This document shows, one piece after another, positions 35,772 through 46,782 of a stretch of DNA of 64,000 nt. The DNA is taken from the NCBI RefSeq assembly GCF_035083965.1, contig NC_089735.1:9016001-9080000 (forward strand), in the 5' to 3' direction. How positions within the stretch are numbered: the first letter of the stretch is position 1; each line of letters begins with the position of its first letter. The stretch is from Branchiostoma lanceolatum. Lineage: Eukaryota; Chordata; Leptocardii; Amphioxiformes; Branchiostomatidae. The position numbers and the translations under genes were made by a program. The notes below the pieces were generated by a model. That model worked only from the letters and a program-made list of their open reading frames with translations. It had not been told where the DNA came from and did not search any database.

Positions 35772-38700
35772 TTAATAGTGTACGAGAGAGTGTAGAGCAT
35801 GTTTGAGGTTTTCCCTGCCCTTGAGGTAATCTAGTTCCACCACAGTCAGACATCCCACCACGTTAGCCTGCACTGTCTCCATCAGGGTACACGCGCCGGC
35901 CATGGTACCTATGGGGTGTACAGAGAACATGCAGTCAACTACAGCAAAGCGCGGTAACCTCAGACTTAGGACGAAGCATAACGATTTTTCGTTACACACA
36001 TGTACCTAGTATAGTGCAATGCGGCTTTGATACAGCTCAAGCCATATCACACCCCTACCCTTCTCGATAAGTGTGTTGGATTCTTTTACGTGCAGTGACG
36101 CTTCAGGCTAACACCACGAGCTATGTCACACATGGGGCCGCCGGCTTTACGTCCCCATCCGTAAGGATGATGCGACTTGACTTCCTTTTCAGTCGTGCCC
36201 AGACCCTGACCCGTGCCGCCAGCTCCACGGGCATCTAGATCTATTGACTGAATATTCTTGATCATACCTACGTCTTTTCTCAATAGTCGAGCAAAAGATA
36301 GAGCTGAGTGCCACACCAACATCATTATGAATTTAGAACATTCTAATAATAGTACATGGGCCAAGCAGGTTTTTGGTACCAAACAGAGGGACAAAGTGTG
36401 ACTTACTTTTTTGAAAAGGTTGATTCCTCTACTTTATAATTATACATGATAACAATGTCAAATGTCCAGTTTTTTTAGGAATTATCACGTGATATGGTGA
36501 CGTCATTAAAATGGACCTCGATTTTTGGGACTTAATTAAGAGGACTGGGACAAAATATCAAACATCAATAATCTTCGGTGAAAATCGGTTTGTAGGCACA
36601 GAAAGATATCACGAAATAGTATGTTTTTGGTTGATATTTTAACTCTATAAGAAGCTATGAGTCTTTGAAGTCCATTTTTTGGGATAATTTTGCGTAAAAA
36701 AAAGTATTGTTTACTTTCCAAAATCAGGCATTTATTTGGACCACCGATGGGGTCTTGAATATTCATGAACATTCATGAACGTTCATGAATGTTCATGAAT
36801 ATTCATGAATTTTCATGAACGTTCATGAATTTTCAGGAATGTTAATGAATGTTCATGAATATTCATGAATTTTCATGAACGTTCATGAAAATTCATGATA
36901 TTTCATGAACATTCATGAAATTTCATGAACTTTCATGAATTTTCATGAACGTTCATGAAAATTCATAGATATTCATGAACGTTCATAAATATTCATGAAT
37001 TTTCATGAACGTTCATGAAAATTCATGAAATTTCATGAACATTCATGAACGTTCATGAACGTTCATGAATTTTCATGAACGTTCATGAATATTCATGAAT
37101 GTTCATGAATGTTCAGGAATGTTCATGAACGTTCATGAATTTTCATAGAGGTTCATGAAGGTTCATGAAAATTCATAGATATTCATGAACGTTCATAAAT
37201 ATTCATGAATTTTCATGAACGTTCATGAATATTCATGAATTTTCATGAACGTTCATGAATTTTCAGGAATGTTCATGAATGTTCATGAATATTCATGATC
37301 TTTCATTAACGTTCATGAACGTTCATGAAATTTCATGAACATTCATGAACGTTCATGAATGTTCATGAATGTTCATGAATGTTCATGAATGTTCATGAAA
37401 TTTCATGAATTTTCATGAACGTTCATGAATGTTCATGAATGTTCAGGAATGTTCATGAACGTTCATAGATATTCATGAACGTTCATGAATGTTCAGGAAT
37501 GTTCATGAACGTTCATGAATTTTCATGAATTTTCATGAAGGTTCATGAAAATTCATAGATATTCATGAAGGTTCATAAATATTCATGAATTTTCATGAAC
37601 GTTCATGAATATTCATGAATTTTCATGAACGTTAATGAATTTTCAGGAATGTTCATGAATGTTTATGAATGTTCATGAATATTCATGATCTTTCATGAAC
37701 GTTCATGAAAATTCATGAAATTTCATGAACATTCATGAACGTTCATGAATGTTCATGAATGTTCATGAATGTTCATGAAATTTTATGAATTTTCATGAAC
37801 GTTCATGAAAATTCATAGATATTCATGAACGTTCATAAATATTCATGAATTTTCATGAATTTTCATGAACGTTCACGAAAATTCATGAAATTTCATGAAC
37901 ATTCATGAACGTTCATAAATGTTCATGAATTTTCATGAACGTTCATGAAAATTCATAGATATTCAGTAACGTTCACAAATATTCATGAATTTTCATGAAC
38001 GTTCATGAACGTTCATAAATATTCATGAATTTTCATGAACGTTCATGAACATTTTCATGAACATTCATGAACATTCATGAACGTTCATGAACATTCCTTA
38101 AAAATCATGAACGTTCATAGATATTCATGAACGTTCATAAATATTCATGAATTTTCATGAACGTTCATGATTTTTCAGGAATGCTCATGAACGTTCATGA
38201 ATATTCAGGAATTTTCATAAACGTTCATGAATTTTCTTGAATGTTGATGAATTTTCAGGAATGTTCATGAACGTTCATGAATATCCATGAATTTTCATGA
38301 ACGTTCATGAATATTCATGAATGTTCATGAATGTTCAGGAATGTTCATGAACGTTTATGAATTTTCATGAATTTTCATGAATTTTCATAAAGGTTCATGA
38401 AAATTCATAGATATTCATGAACGTTCATAAATATTCATGAATTTTCATGAACGTTCATAAATATTCATGAATTTTCATGAACGTTCATGAAAATTCATGA
38501 AATTTCATGAACATTCATGAACGTTCATGAATTTTCATGAATTTTCATGAACGTTCATGAATATTCATGAATGTTCATGAATGTTCAGGAATGTTCATGA
38601 ACGTTCATGAATTTTCATGAAGGTTCATGAAGGTTCATGAAAATTCATAGATATTCATGAACGTTCATAAATATTCATGAATTTTCATGAACGTTCATGA

Positions 38701-41700
38701 ACATTCATGAACATTCATGAACATTCATGAACGTTCATGAATGTTCATGAAATTTCATGCATTTTCATGAACGTTAATGAAAGATCATGAATATTCATGA
38801 ACATTCATGAACATTCCTGAAAATTCATGAACGTTCATGAAAATTCATGAATATTCATGAACGTTCATGAAAATTCATGAATATTTATGAACGTTCATGA
38901 ATATCTATGAATTTTCATGAACGTTCATGAACGTTCATAAATATTCATGAATTTTCATGAACGTTCATGAATTTTCAGGAATGTTCATGAATGTTCAGGA
39001 ATATTCATGAATTTTCATGAACGTTCATGAAAATTCATGAAATTTCATGAACATTCATGAACTTTCATGAACTTTCATGAATTTTCATGAACGTTCATGA
39101 AAATTCGTAGATATTCATGAACGTTCATAAATATTCATGAATTTTCATGAACGTTCATAAAAATTCATGAATTTTCATGAACATTCATGAACGTTCATGA
39201 ATTTTCATGAATTTTCATGAACGTTCATGAATATTCATGAATGTTCATGAATGTTCAGGAATGTTCATGAACGTTCATGAATTTTCATGAATTTTCAGGA
39301 ATGTTCATGAAATTTCATGAACATTCATGAACATTCATGAACATTCATGAACGTTCATGAATGTTCATGAAATTTCATGAATTTTCATGAACGTTCATGA
39401 AAGATCATGAATATTCATGAATTTTCAGGAATGTTCATGAATGTTCATGAATATTCATGATCTTTCATGAACGTTCTAAAAATTCATGAAATTTCATGAA
39501 CATTCATGAACGTTCATGAATGTTCATGAATGTTCATGAATGTTCATGAAATTTCATGAATTTTTATGAATGTTCATGAATGTTCAGGAATGTTCAGGAA
39601 TGTTCATGAACGTTCATGAATTTTCATGAATTTTCATGAACGTTCATGAAAATTCTTAGATATTCATGAACGTTCATAAATATTCATGAATTTTCATGAA
39701 CGTTCATGAAAATTCATGAAATTTCATGAACATTCATGAATGTTCATGAATGTTCATGAATGTTCAGGAATGTTCAGGAATGTTCATGAACGTTCATGAA
39801 TTTTCATGAAATTTCATGAACGTTCATGAAATTTCATGAACTTTCATGAATTTTCATGAACGTTCATGAATTTTCATGAATTTTCATGAACGTTCATGAA
39901 TATTCATGAATGTTCATGAATGTTCAGGAATGTTCATGAACGTTCATGAATTTTCATGAATTTTCATAAAGGTTCATGAAAATTCATAGATATTCATGAA
40001 CGTTCATAAATATTCATGAATTTTCAGGAATGTTCATGAATGTTTATGAATATTCATGATCGTTCATGAACGTTCATGAAAATTCATGAAATTTCATGAA
40101 CATTCATGAACGTTCATGAATTTTCATGAATGTTCATGAATTTTCATGAAATTTCATGAACGTTCAGAATATTCATGAACGTTCATGAAAATTCATGAAC
40201 GTTCATGAAAATTCATGAATATTTATGAACGTTCATGAATATCTATGAATTTTCATGAACGTTCATGAAAATTCATGAAAGTTCATGAAATTTCATGAAT
40301 GTTCATGAAATTTCATGAATTTTCATGAACGTTCATGAAAATTCATGAATATTCATGAACATTCATTAACATTCCTGAAAATTCATGAACGTTCATGAAA
40401 ATTCATGAATATTCATGAACATTCATGAACGTTCATGAATATTCATGAATTTTCAAGACCCCATAGATGGTCCAAATAAATGCCTGATTTTGGAAAGTAA
40501 ACAATACTTTTTTTTACGCAAAATTATCCCAAAAAATGGACTTCAAAGACTCATAGCTTCTTATAGAGTTAAAATATCAACCAAAAACATACTATTTCGT
40601 GATATCTTTTTGTGCCTACAAACCGATTTTCACCGAAGATTATTGATGTTTGATATTTTGTCCCAGTCCTCTTAATTAAGTCCCAAAAATCGAGGTCCAT
40701 TTTAATGACGTCACCATATCACGTGATAATTCCTAAAAAGCTGGACATTTGACATTGTTATCATGCATAATTACAAAGTAGAGGAATTAACCTTTTCAAA
40801 AAAGTAAGTCACCCTTTGTCCCTCTGTTTGGTACCAAATGGCTATTTTGAGGGACCTGGCCCATGGACTATAATGGCATTGTGTCTACATAAGCACGCGT
40901 GCGCACTAACCTCCTGTGGCAATGAGGTCATCAACGATCACCACATTCTGGTCGGGCTTCACTGCAGTCTTCTGGATCTCAATAGTGTCCTGAAATTATG
41001 TACAACCAGATATACATGTTTGTACGTTTTTAAACATTTTTCATCCAAATGCAGGCTGTTTTAATTCAATCATGATCGATATCACAAAACCATGCTAAGA
41101 AGCAAATGCCTTTTCCCATATTTGCATAGTATTATACATCTCTTCCAACTTCTTCAAAATATAGAGGTGACTTGTCTAAAAATGAAATTTCGAATCTACA
41201 TAGGAACGTCATAATGATTAGATATGAATATGGTAATGTGATGTGAGTTATTTAGAGAAGATGTTGGGGTGGAATATTGTAAACGTTTTCTGACATGACG
41301 TCCGGGCAGTTATGATTTCAGTTCACCCCATCATCGGCTTGGAGATTTTTTAAGTGTGGCGTATGCTCTCAGTATCCAGTCTGCCAATGTTAATGTTTGA
41401 GCCCCCCTCCACCATTTGACAATGTTTTACTCAGTGAATAGTTTCATCAGGTTTGTAAGTCACTGAATAAAAAGACAATTTGTACACAACCAAGTGATTT
41501 ATTCAACCGTCGTTTCGTAACCGTGTATATATGTTTGGGGGCGCATTTATAAGCAGCGACACCTGCGCTGCAGTACAATGCGAACCAGTCAGAATTGCCC
41601 TGAGGCATGCGACAAACAGTCATCGAAACGTCGCTTGAATAAATCACTTGGTTGAATGTGTACAACGAGTCTTTTTATTGAAGGTTTTTACCTGTCCATA

Positions 41701-42844
41701 TTCCAGAGCATATGAACACTTCACCGTTTCTCCCGGCAGTTTTTCTGCCTTCCGGATGGGTACAAACGCACACTCCAGACGGAGAGCCAGCGGTGGGCCG
41801 AAAAGGAAGCCCCTGGCCTCAAGACCTGCAGGGGAAGTTTTATGACTAATTTGCATACTTTATGTCTATCGATTATCAGCAGCTTTGAGTAACAGTCTTC
41901 AGTGTGACGCCTTCAAAGACGTGGACCGTCCATCACATAGATACTGTAAGTGTGTTTACAGGTGTATATATACAACGTTCATGACAAAACGCAATACGGT
42001 CAGGCACAGTAGGACTCATTGACAAACAGTTATGTGCTATTGCATACTAGAGGGACAGAGGAATAGATCAGAAAATGCACCATCTATCGATTTAAGCAAG
42101 CACTGCAACCGGAGCAAAATGGACAAATGATTGAGCATCGGAAATGTAGCAAGAAGTGATACAAGAGACCTCTAAAATCTACATAACTTTACCTGCAACA
42201 ACGTCCACTTTGACTCCTGTTTCTTTGATATGCTCCTCCAAAAGAGCTATGGTATCTGAGAAGACATCTGGGTTCTGTACAATCGGCATGATGTCTCTGT
42301 ACAAGACATATCATGTTATATAATTGCATGTTGTACTTACAGTCACTTAAAAACAATTTAGATATCTTGCAATTGATACCAAACCGTGTCATATTTGATC
42401 CTTACATTGACATATTTGGCACAGATAACGAAATCATTCAAAAGTTCTAGTATGCTTCAAAATTTATATAACAGTTACAAGAATCTTCTAAAGGGGCGGT
42501 AAAAAAGGCTGATTTTACTTATGGTTGTCAGGCGAGGCTAACAGAACCGACCGTCAACAAGTGCAGTTGGTGTGTCAGTATGCCAGAGGGCGATTATACC
42601 GGCTATCAGATACAGATACAATGCAAGTTTTTTAATGCCACAAACCAGGTGGAGAGTTTTTACGACACATGCACGACAGTCCTAAGTATGCTCTTTGTCA
42701 TAAACCTGTTGTAGGACGAACGTAAAAGGGCCCTACTTACTTGAAAGGTATGCCTGGTTTGGGAAAGTCCGGACACGTCAGAATGAAACTCTTTATCCTG
42801 TCAATAATCCTGGCCTGTTTGGATTGGGCGTTTTCGGCAGCCAT
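35772..42844 (-). CDS. APRT: Adenine phosphoribosyltransferase (5 exons, 185 aa)
   Basis: Exons: 42741-42844, 42193-42296, 41692-41825, 40911-40989, 35772-35908; phases join to 558 nt. APRT makes AMP from adenine and PRPP in cytosolic purine salvage. Visible landmarks: [20 protein letters not shown] at the N-terminus, the strand-turn [25 protein letters not shown] in the flexible catalytic loop, and the PRPP-binding motif [12 protein letters not shown] at residues 130-141. The C-terminal [24 protein letters not shown] is the family's usual last block. Length is close to the human enzyme's 180 aa. The exon 4-5 intron is about 5 kb, nearly all of it one satellite-bearing element, while the other introns are 360-700 bp. 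Intron 3 begins beside a palindromic repeat. The enzyme itself looks intact. Confidence 0.97.
36350..40870. mobile_element. Foldback-like element: long TIRs around a satellite
   Basis: Left arm (about 36350-36757) and right arm (about 40456-40870) are inverted copies of about 410 bp. This includes a 76-78 codon open frame present on opposite strands in each arm, which is a by-product of the arm sequence. Tips read TAGTACATGGGCC and, inverted, TAGTCCATGGGCC. TAA flanks both ends (36347-36349, 40871-40873), a possible 3-bp target duplication. The interior is entirely the 10-bp satellite; no transposase is present. The superfamily is not certain; a TAA duplication would fit a Harbinger-type mobiliser. 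Confidence 0.82.
36758..40455. repeat. TTCATGAA satellite, 10-bp period, about 370 units
   Basis: Almost every unit is the palindrome TTCATGAA followed by two variable bases (CG, TG, TA, TT, CA, AA and others). Common variants are TTCAGGAA, TTCATAGA and TTCATAAA. TTC and GAA therefore alternate at a strict 5-bp spacing. A longer motif of about 60 bp containing TTCATAGATATTCATGAACG and TTCATAAATATTCATG recurs about ten times, so the array has a higher-order structure. Occasional one- or two-base phase shifts occur (about 38050, 39475, 40165). Confidence 0.98.
41448..41690. repeat. Palindromic repeat with CGAAACG core (Penelope-type end?)
   Basis: The arms carry, inverted, GACAATTTGTACACAACC, AAGTGATTTATTCAA and CGTTTCG versus CGAAACGTCGCTTGAATAAA, TCACTTGGTTG and TGTACAA. 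A related palindrome lies at 59472-59597. The short core CGAAACGTC beside a stem is reminiscent of hammerhead motifs in Penelope-like retroelement ends, but this assignment is weak. It ends within a few bases of the APRT intron 3 donor. Confidence 0.5.
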
Positions 42845-43490
42845 GTTGTCAAAAAAACTTAAATAGATTACCAACAATTAAGAAAAACAAAACAATACGG
42901 GATTACTAATCATCCCAATCTGGAAACCCATAGTTACTGCAACTTTGTAGTTTTTCAGAGATTGAGATAATAAAGCTGCATGCGAAATAGGCCATGAATA
43001 AATAAATTGACCAAACGTTAACGTTTGCGAGGGGTAAACATGTTCCTCACGGTCATTTAAGGTGAGTGAACGGTCATTTAAGGTGAGTGGGCATTTAAGG
43101 TAAACTTAAGAAGTTAAGAATGACTTAACAATACAGTACCTTGTTTTAGAAGAGTTTTAGAAGATTAAGTTAAAGTAGTTTTCCTCTTGGTTGTGTCCTG
43201 TGTTCCTTGAAAAGCGCAGGCAGATTCCAACTTCGAATTGATAACGTTAACTCTACCGGGTCAGGGTCAGCACCGGGTCAGGACCGTCAACCACAATCTG
43301 GCTATTAATTCACAGGGACAAATATATGCGGACACCGGCTGACCTGGACTCAAGGACAATCGACTTACTTGAAGCCATAAACAACCCCAGAGGAGAGTGT
43401 TCTGGCAAGCCTTAGTAACTGTATTTTCCACTTGCTTTGGATCATGTTCGCGGTGGTTTTATGTTAATTGATGAAAGACTGCTATTTCTT
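42845..43490. other. APRT upstream flank
   Basis: Probable APRT promoter and 5' UTR. A direct repeat of GGTCATTTAAGGTGAGTG occurs near 43052-43090. No TATA box was clear. Confidence 0.4.
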
Positions 43491-43735
43491 AGCAACAGGA
43501 TTATCCCCTGGTGGAACGGGTTGTCAGAAGAGGTTGTCAACGCACCTTCAGTAAATGCTTTTAAAGCCAGGTTTGACCGCCTTATGGAGAGCCATCCTGT
43601 CAAGTACTACTGAGAGTACTGGATCATCCACACAAGCCTACAGTGACAGTCGGCTAAAGAAGAGGTGAAAAAGGAGCGGTCTAAACTGGAAGTACATCCT
43701 ACCTGACCGAAGACTCTACTCTACTGTACTCTACA
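43491..43735 (+). mobile_element. 5'-truncated LINE: last 40 codons plus 3' UTR
   Basis: The frame at 43491-43613 reads SNRIIPWWNGLSEEVVNAPS then VNAFKARFDRLMESHPVKYY and a TGA stop. This is the typical C-terminal end of non-LTR reverse transcriptases (Ile-Pro-x-W-N-x-L-P/S followed by a NxFKxxLD/FDRL helix). The 3' sequence ends in a CTACTCTACTGTACTCTAC run. Only the extreme 3' end was copied, as usual for LINE insertions. Confidence 0.75.
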
Positions 43736-43923
43736 TGTTCGCGGCTTTCGCGGCCGTTTCACCGCGAACGTAGCAAAACCACTTCGAACATTTTTGTCTC
43801 AGTGTTGTAGCAGCATGTGACTATAACGTTATATATAGCACTGCCGCAAACTTAAAACCACCGCGAACACTCTATTTTCTCCTTAGCGTGAAATAAAAAA
43901 CCACGCGAACTTAAATGCATTTA

Positions 43924-46595
43924 GGGACTGTACGTTATTTAGCGGAGGGGGGAGGGCCGGTCGTCAGAGGGTCGGGTTAAAAATTTTTTCCTAGGCCCTC
44001 CCCCCAGGTCAAATTTTTTTTCCTAGGCCCTCCCCCCAAGCCAAAAAAATTCTCCTAGGCCCTCCCCCCTCCTATCAACTCTTGAAAAAATGTTCAGACG
44101 GCGAGAAAACCACCGCGCCGTTTGGAAGTGTCCTTCGCGTTGTATTTTACAATGGGTCTCACCAGCGATCTCCCTCTCGTTTGTCATGCTACTCAATCTT
44201 AGGACTCTTAGGCACCCGTACGCAAAAAAATGAATGGCTCGGAGCCCATGTTCCAACTTTAAAAATATGCTTAGAGACTAATGCATCCTTTGTTCATAAA
44301 TGATACCACTTTATGATCCTGTATTTAAGTGAAATCTCAAAAGTAATTGTACCCGATTTGTCATTTGCGGCCGCATTTAATAGCGCTTTGAAAACTTGCG
44401 GGACCTGAGCGGAGACTATTTAAGTATCTTACACATTTGAATTTACGTTCATAACTTCAGAAATATTCTATCATGATCATCAAAAATGCTAACCGTCAGG
44501 ACGACATTTTAACATTACGTAAACAATATCGAGTTCTAGGCTCGTCATCTGTTGCTACTAGAATTTGTCAAATGACTCAGAACGTTACCCGGGAAAGTTG
44601 ATTCCCAGCGACCGGACGTTAATTAATACTCCCCAATATAAAGATGTTGATCCAGGTTTTTTTTAATCCTACCTTGGGAAACTTACATAAGTTCGTTGTC
44701 CCGCGTGGATCGCTGTGAGCGCCGATTGACGACGCTATTAAAAAGGGGGTCCGGGGATGCTTCCCCGGGAAATTTTAGAAATTCAAACCCTCTGAAACGC
44801 TATTTAACGCAATTTCAAAGGCAAATTGTCTTTGAGCAAAGTGGGCCCGCCGGCAGCACATGAAAACCTAGCACGTAATTTTTGATCGCACTTTGACCCA
44901 ATAGCATCGTCAAAACCACACTTTCCCTTTGTTTACAAATGTTACGTTTTGAAGAACTGACCCGAGAAACACAGCACTCAAACCTTACTACAGTCCTGCG
45001 AAGCTTAAGTAGCCGTTGAATATAGTCCGGGATTTATTTGTGTACTTCTACATTTGCCATCTGCAACTACAGGTCCTACAGTAGTCACTGGAATTGGATA
45101 AGACTGAAGAAACAGCATGGAAAAGTCCGCCAACAGTCCCAGAACCGCCGCACGCCCCTATGTTACAATGTATACGGTTTCGTGATCTTAGCTCCGCCCC
45201 ACTGCGAAATTCCCGCGAAATCTGGATCATTGCCTTTCTATCGGCCACGCCCACAGCAAAACTTCTAAAGAGATCAAAGGCACACCGCTGTCCACCACTC
45301 CGCCACCATGGTAACCGTGCCAAACTCCGTCCCAACAGCCCAAAATGTAAATTTGCTACATTTGTGCTTTTGCTTGCAGTGAACCATGTGCAAGGGGGCA
45401 CTCAGGAACTTATCAAGCGCAAGTTTATCCGACGTGTATCAAACTAAAATTGATAGAACTTACCGTTTGGGAGCCCTCTTCATTTACATACAGGACGAGA
45501 GGTGCTTGCACTGTGGTATCAGATTCGAACGGTGGCTGTGACGCAAAAGGGGGAGGGCGCTCGAAGCCGCGGTAATTTCGTTATTTCGAACCAAGTTATA
45601 ATCGCACGTAAACTGTTAAACCTTTTTTTCTTCTTGTGTGTTATGTATAGCTTTACGCCTCATGTATAATAGGGTACCTACTGGCTGAGCTTCAAGGTGA
45701 ATATTAAAGGTGAATATAAAACAAGTAAGTTTGCGTGACGATCGTTGAATATGTTTTATTTTAGAGATGCCACTGCGCAAAGGCATTGCATCAAACGAAG
45801 CCACAATTTTTGTTTTTGTAATTCATTTTTTTCCTTGATTTTTAGGGACTTATTACAGAATGTCATGACAGTTATATTTTCTTTGTTTAGGCCGGCCATT
45901 ACGTGTTCTGTTTAAGTTTTCGGCCGTCATATTTTTCAAGATGGCGCAAACTTTCAAGCACCGCACGGTACCAGTTTCCTGATTCCTTATTAATAACGTA
46001 CGTGAATTCTTTGGAACTTTTTGATGGGTGCTATATGGTCACAGTGTATGATTTAATATTTCCAAAAGTACATTGCTGGACATTGGGCAATCAACCTGAC
46101 GGAAATATCCTGGGAAGTGGGAACTCTAGTACAGTGGCAAACAACACGCGCCGAGCGACTTCTCCCCTCAGCGCAGAACGGCGCTCGGCACATGCTTTTT
46201 AGAGTCACAGACCACGTTTGCCTTACATAGTATGATTTATATATATATCAAAAAGATCTTTTGTTATTATATTTCACCATAGACATCAAGATATCTAAGG
46301 AAGACGCATTTTTGTATTCTAACGTTTACCACAAGGTATCTCTTAAATATGCGCCGCGAAGCGGCGCGCGCTCCGCTCGTAGCAGAAAACACTGGGTTTT
46401 CTGAGTGACTCGGAGCCCATTTTTAGACATTTAGATATGTGTTTGAAGGTTCTGAAGGGGATCAAATTTTTTTCCTAGGCCCTCCCCCCTTGCCAATTTT
46501 TTTTTCCTAGGCCCTCCCCCCAGGTCAATTTTTTTCTCCTAGGCCCTCCCCCCCAGACGACCGGCCCTCCCCCCCGGTAAATACCGTTCAGTCCC
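43924..46595. mobile_element. 2.7-kb TIR element with TTA duplication
   Basis: Tips GGGACTGTACGTTATTTAGC and, inverted, GGGACTGAACGGTATTTACC; TTA flanks both ends. Just inside each end are a GGAGGGCCGGTCGTC block and three or four copies of TTTTCCTAGGCCCTCCCCCC, and further in CTCGGAGCCCAT. The 3-bp TTA duplication and GGG tip fit PIF/Harbinger; that is inference. The interior has no recognisable transposase, so it looks non-autonomous. Its right end lies 187 bp before the FADD start codon. Confidence 0.82.
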
Positions 46596-46782
46596 TTACG
46601 GTATCATCCATGAAATTTACATGCTGTGGCCCTGGGAAACGCCCACCGGCAAAAAACACCCCTACGCCAACAGTGGTTGTTACCGATCCCACTATGCTCT
46701 GCGCAACCAGGAAGTGAAACCTGATGTAGGTTGACGTAAGCGCGGGGGTTTTCCAACATTTCTCAAAGAAACACTCGCAGAA
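46596..46782 (+). promoter_or_regulatory. FADD proximal promoter / 5' UTR candidate
   Basis: This 187-bp strip is all that separates the FADD start from the transposon end. Any core promoter must be here or within the element. No TATA box is apparent. Confidence 0.35.

Noticed and set aside
36758-40455. CRISPR-like array at the TTCATGAA satellite
   Set aside because: The unit is 10 bp with 2-bp linkers, the host is an animal, and there are no spacers or cas genes.
36536-40675. Two identical-looking 76-78 aa frames on opposite strands (36536-36772 minus, 40445-40675 plus)
   Set aside because: They are the inverted arms of one element; the frame ends in satellite sequence, has no domain and lacks any splice or start context.
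45048-45447. Two overlapping 117-codon frames inside the 43924-46595 element, considered as transposase remnants
   Set aside because: No catalytic motif or similarity to Harbinger transposase or Myb-like proteins could be seen.
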